In this document: in pieces, positions 13,305 to 14,092 of the stretch
Layout: every line of letters starts with the position of its first letter
Position numbering within the stretch: the first letter of the stretch is position 1
From: Actinomycetota bacterium
GTDB taxonomy: Bacteria; Actinomycetota; Actinomycetes; S36-B12; UBA5976
Assembly: GCA_017853815.1 (NCBI GenBank)
Contig: JAFMIT010000035.1
Span: 1 to 14,092 of the forward strand
DNA length: 14,092 bases
Direction of reading: 5' to 3'
The notes under the pieces: model-generated
What the model was told of the DNA's origin: nothing
What the model saw: the letters and a program-made list of their open reading frames with translations, nothing else
The model's database searches: none
Program-made: the position numbers and the translations under genes

Positions 13305-14090
13305 TTAGCCGCCGAAGCGACGTTTACGCAATCCAAAGTCGCGCAAGGCTCGCAAGAAATCGATGCGCCGGAAGTCCGGCCAGAATGCATCGCAGAAGTA
13401 GTACTCAGAGTGCGCCGATTGCCATAATAAGAAGCCCGACAAACGTTGTTCACCAGACGTGCGAATCACCAAGTCAGGATCTGGCTGACCTTTGGTGTAC
13501 AGATGCGCTTCGATTGAGGAATCATCAATATCGCGAATGATGTCTTCGAGATACTTTCCTGCGTTGGCCTCTTCGCGAAGTAGCGAACGCACTGCATCCA
13601 CGACTTCACGTCGGCCGCCATACGCCACCGCCATGTTGACGGTCATTCCGTCCAAGGCAGCAGTGGCTGACTCCGCTTTTTTCAATTCAGTCGCGGTGTG
13701 GCTGGGAAGAACTTCGAGTGAACCAACAATGCGCACGCGATATTTGCCAGCGTCGACAAGTTCCTGCGCGGTGCGTTCAATAATTCCAAGCAGTGGAATC
13801 AATTCTGACTCTGAGCGATTGAGATTGTCGGTCGACAATAACCACAGCGTGACGACCTGGACTCCCTGTTCATCACACCAGCCAAGCACCGTGCTGATGC
13901 GGCTCGCTCCGACCCTATGTCCGCGCGACGCAGGTCCACCTTGTTCCGCGGCCCATCGCCGATTGCCATCCAGGATGACACCTACATGCCGCGGTGCGGG
14001 CAGCCGATGAACGTGTGCCGCGAGACGGGCTTCATAGAGATCCTCGAGTGGGCGACGGATAGCTCGCTTGAGATTTGCCCAAAGGCTCAT
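13305..14090 (-). CDS. Isoprenyl transferase (cis-prenyltransferase), probable short-chain Z-farnesyl diphosphate synthase
   Basis: Condenses isopentenyl diphosphate onto an allylic diphosphate in cis. It has 261 residues. The catalytic aspartate is D41 in VILDGNRRWA, and GHRVGA follows. The second diphosphate site is RTSGEQRLSGFLLWQ (from R210), then SEYYF with Glu229. The N-terminal RPLEDLYEARL and the whole pattern resemble M. tuberculosis Rv1086, the Z-FPP synthase, more than the UppS beside recO. The residue aligned with E. coli UppS Ala69 is Leu84 (WLLSTDN); the same leucine limits Rv1086 to a C15 product. So the product is probably Z,E-FPP, a primer for decaprenyl phosphate, rather than the full-length lipid. 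The ATG lies two bases from the right edge, so an upstream start cannot be excluded. Confidence 0.93.
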   Translation of the reverse strand: MSLWANLKRAIRRPLEDLYEARLAAHVHRLPAPRHVGVILDGNRRWAAEQGGPASRGHRVGASRISTVLGWCDEQGVQVVTLWLLSTDNLNRSESELIPLLGIIERTAQELVDAGKYRVRIVGSLEVLPSHTATELKKAESATAALDGMTVNMAVAYGGRREVVDAVRSLLREEANAGKYLEDIIRDIDDSSIEAHLYTKGQPDPDLVIRTSGEQRLSGFLLWQSAHSEYYFCDAFWPDFRRIDFLRALRDFGLRKRRFGG

Positions 14091-14092
14091 TG

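Noticed and set aside
1..14092. Mobile elements, phage or defence genes, CRISPR arrays, tRNA or rRNA genes
   Set aside because: No transposase, integrase, nuclease-defence genes, spaced direct repeats or tRNA-like stretches were seen. The gaps are short and the genes are core metabolism and envelope.

Overview
The window looks like core chromosome of an actinobacterium (Actinomycetota). The order sucC-sucD-[DUF6350/PerM-like membrane protein]-purN-purH, with an M23 peptidase gene beside sucC and a DUF3017 gene beside mdh, is one I recall from Mycobacterium and Streptomyces. The PIN-PhoH protein and the Z-FPP-synthase-type prenyltransferase are also typical of the phylum. Base composition is only moderately GC-rich by eye, well below Streptomyces. 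That would fit a smaller-genome or planktonic actinobacterial lineage, but I cannot fix the genus.

All 15 genes lie on the minus strand, so transcription runs from high to low coordinates. In that order: (1) 14090-13305, a cis-prenyltransferase with a short-chain signature, then a PIN-PhoH ATPase. (2) 11685-10418, two exported cell-wall hydrolases, a lysozyme-fold protein and an M23 endopeptidase, two bases apart, with a CRP/GlxR-like operator nested in a larger inverted repeat upstream. (3) 10407-7862, a stand-alone B12-binding mutase subunit followed by sucC and sucD. (4) 7849-5341, two multi-pass membrane proteins: the DUF6350/PerM-like protein and a CPA2 cation/proton antiporter. (5) 5279-3136, purN and purH, translationally coupled. 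(6) 3131-1896, a YdcZ-type DMT transporter and a small DUF3017 membrane protein. (7) 1825-1, an LDH-like malate dehydrogenase and a homodimeric-type NADP isocitrate dehydrogenase, the latter cut by the left edge.

The unifying theme is central carbon metabolism. Icd, Mdh and SucCD are three TCA-cycle steps, and the B12-binding subunit is a likely feeder through methylmalonyl- or isobutyryl-CoA. De novo purine synthesis (PurN, PurH) and envelope genes (prenyltransferase, wall hydrolases, PerM-like protein) surround them. No intergenic gap exceeds about 150 bases. I found no RNA genes, insertion sequences, CRISPR arrays or phage genes.

I did not find an undescribed multi-gene system. The points that repay checking are the CRP-like operator, the leucine that predicts a short prenyl product, two -10 elements placed exactly for leaderless transcripts, the orphan B12 subunit, the atypical malate dehydrogenase, and two transporter genes that interrupt the conserved order.
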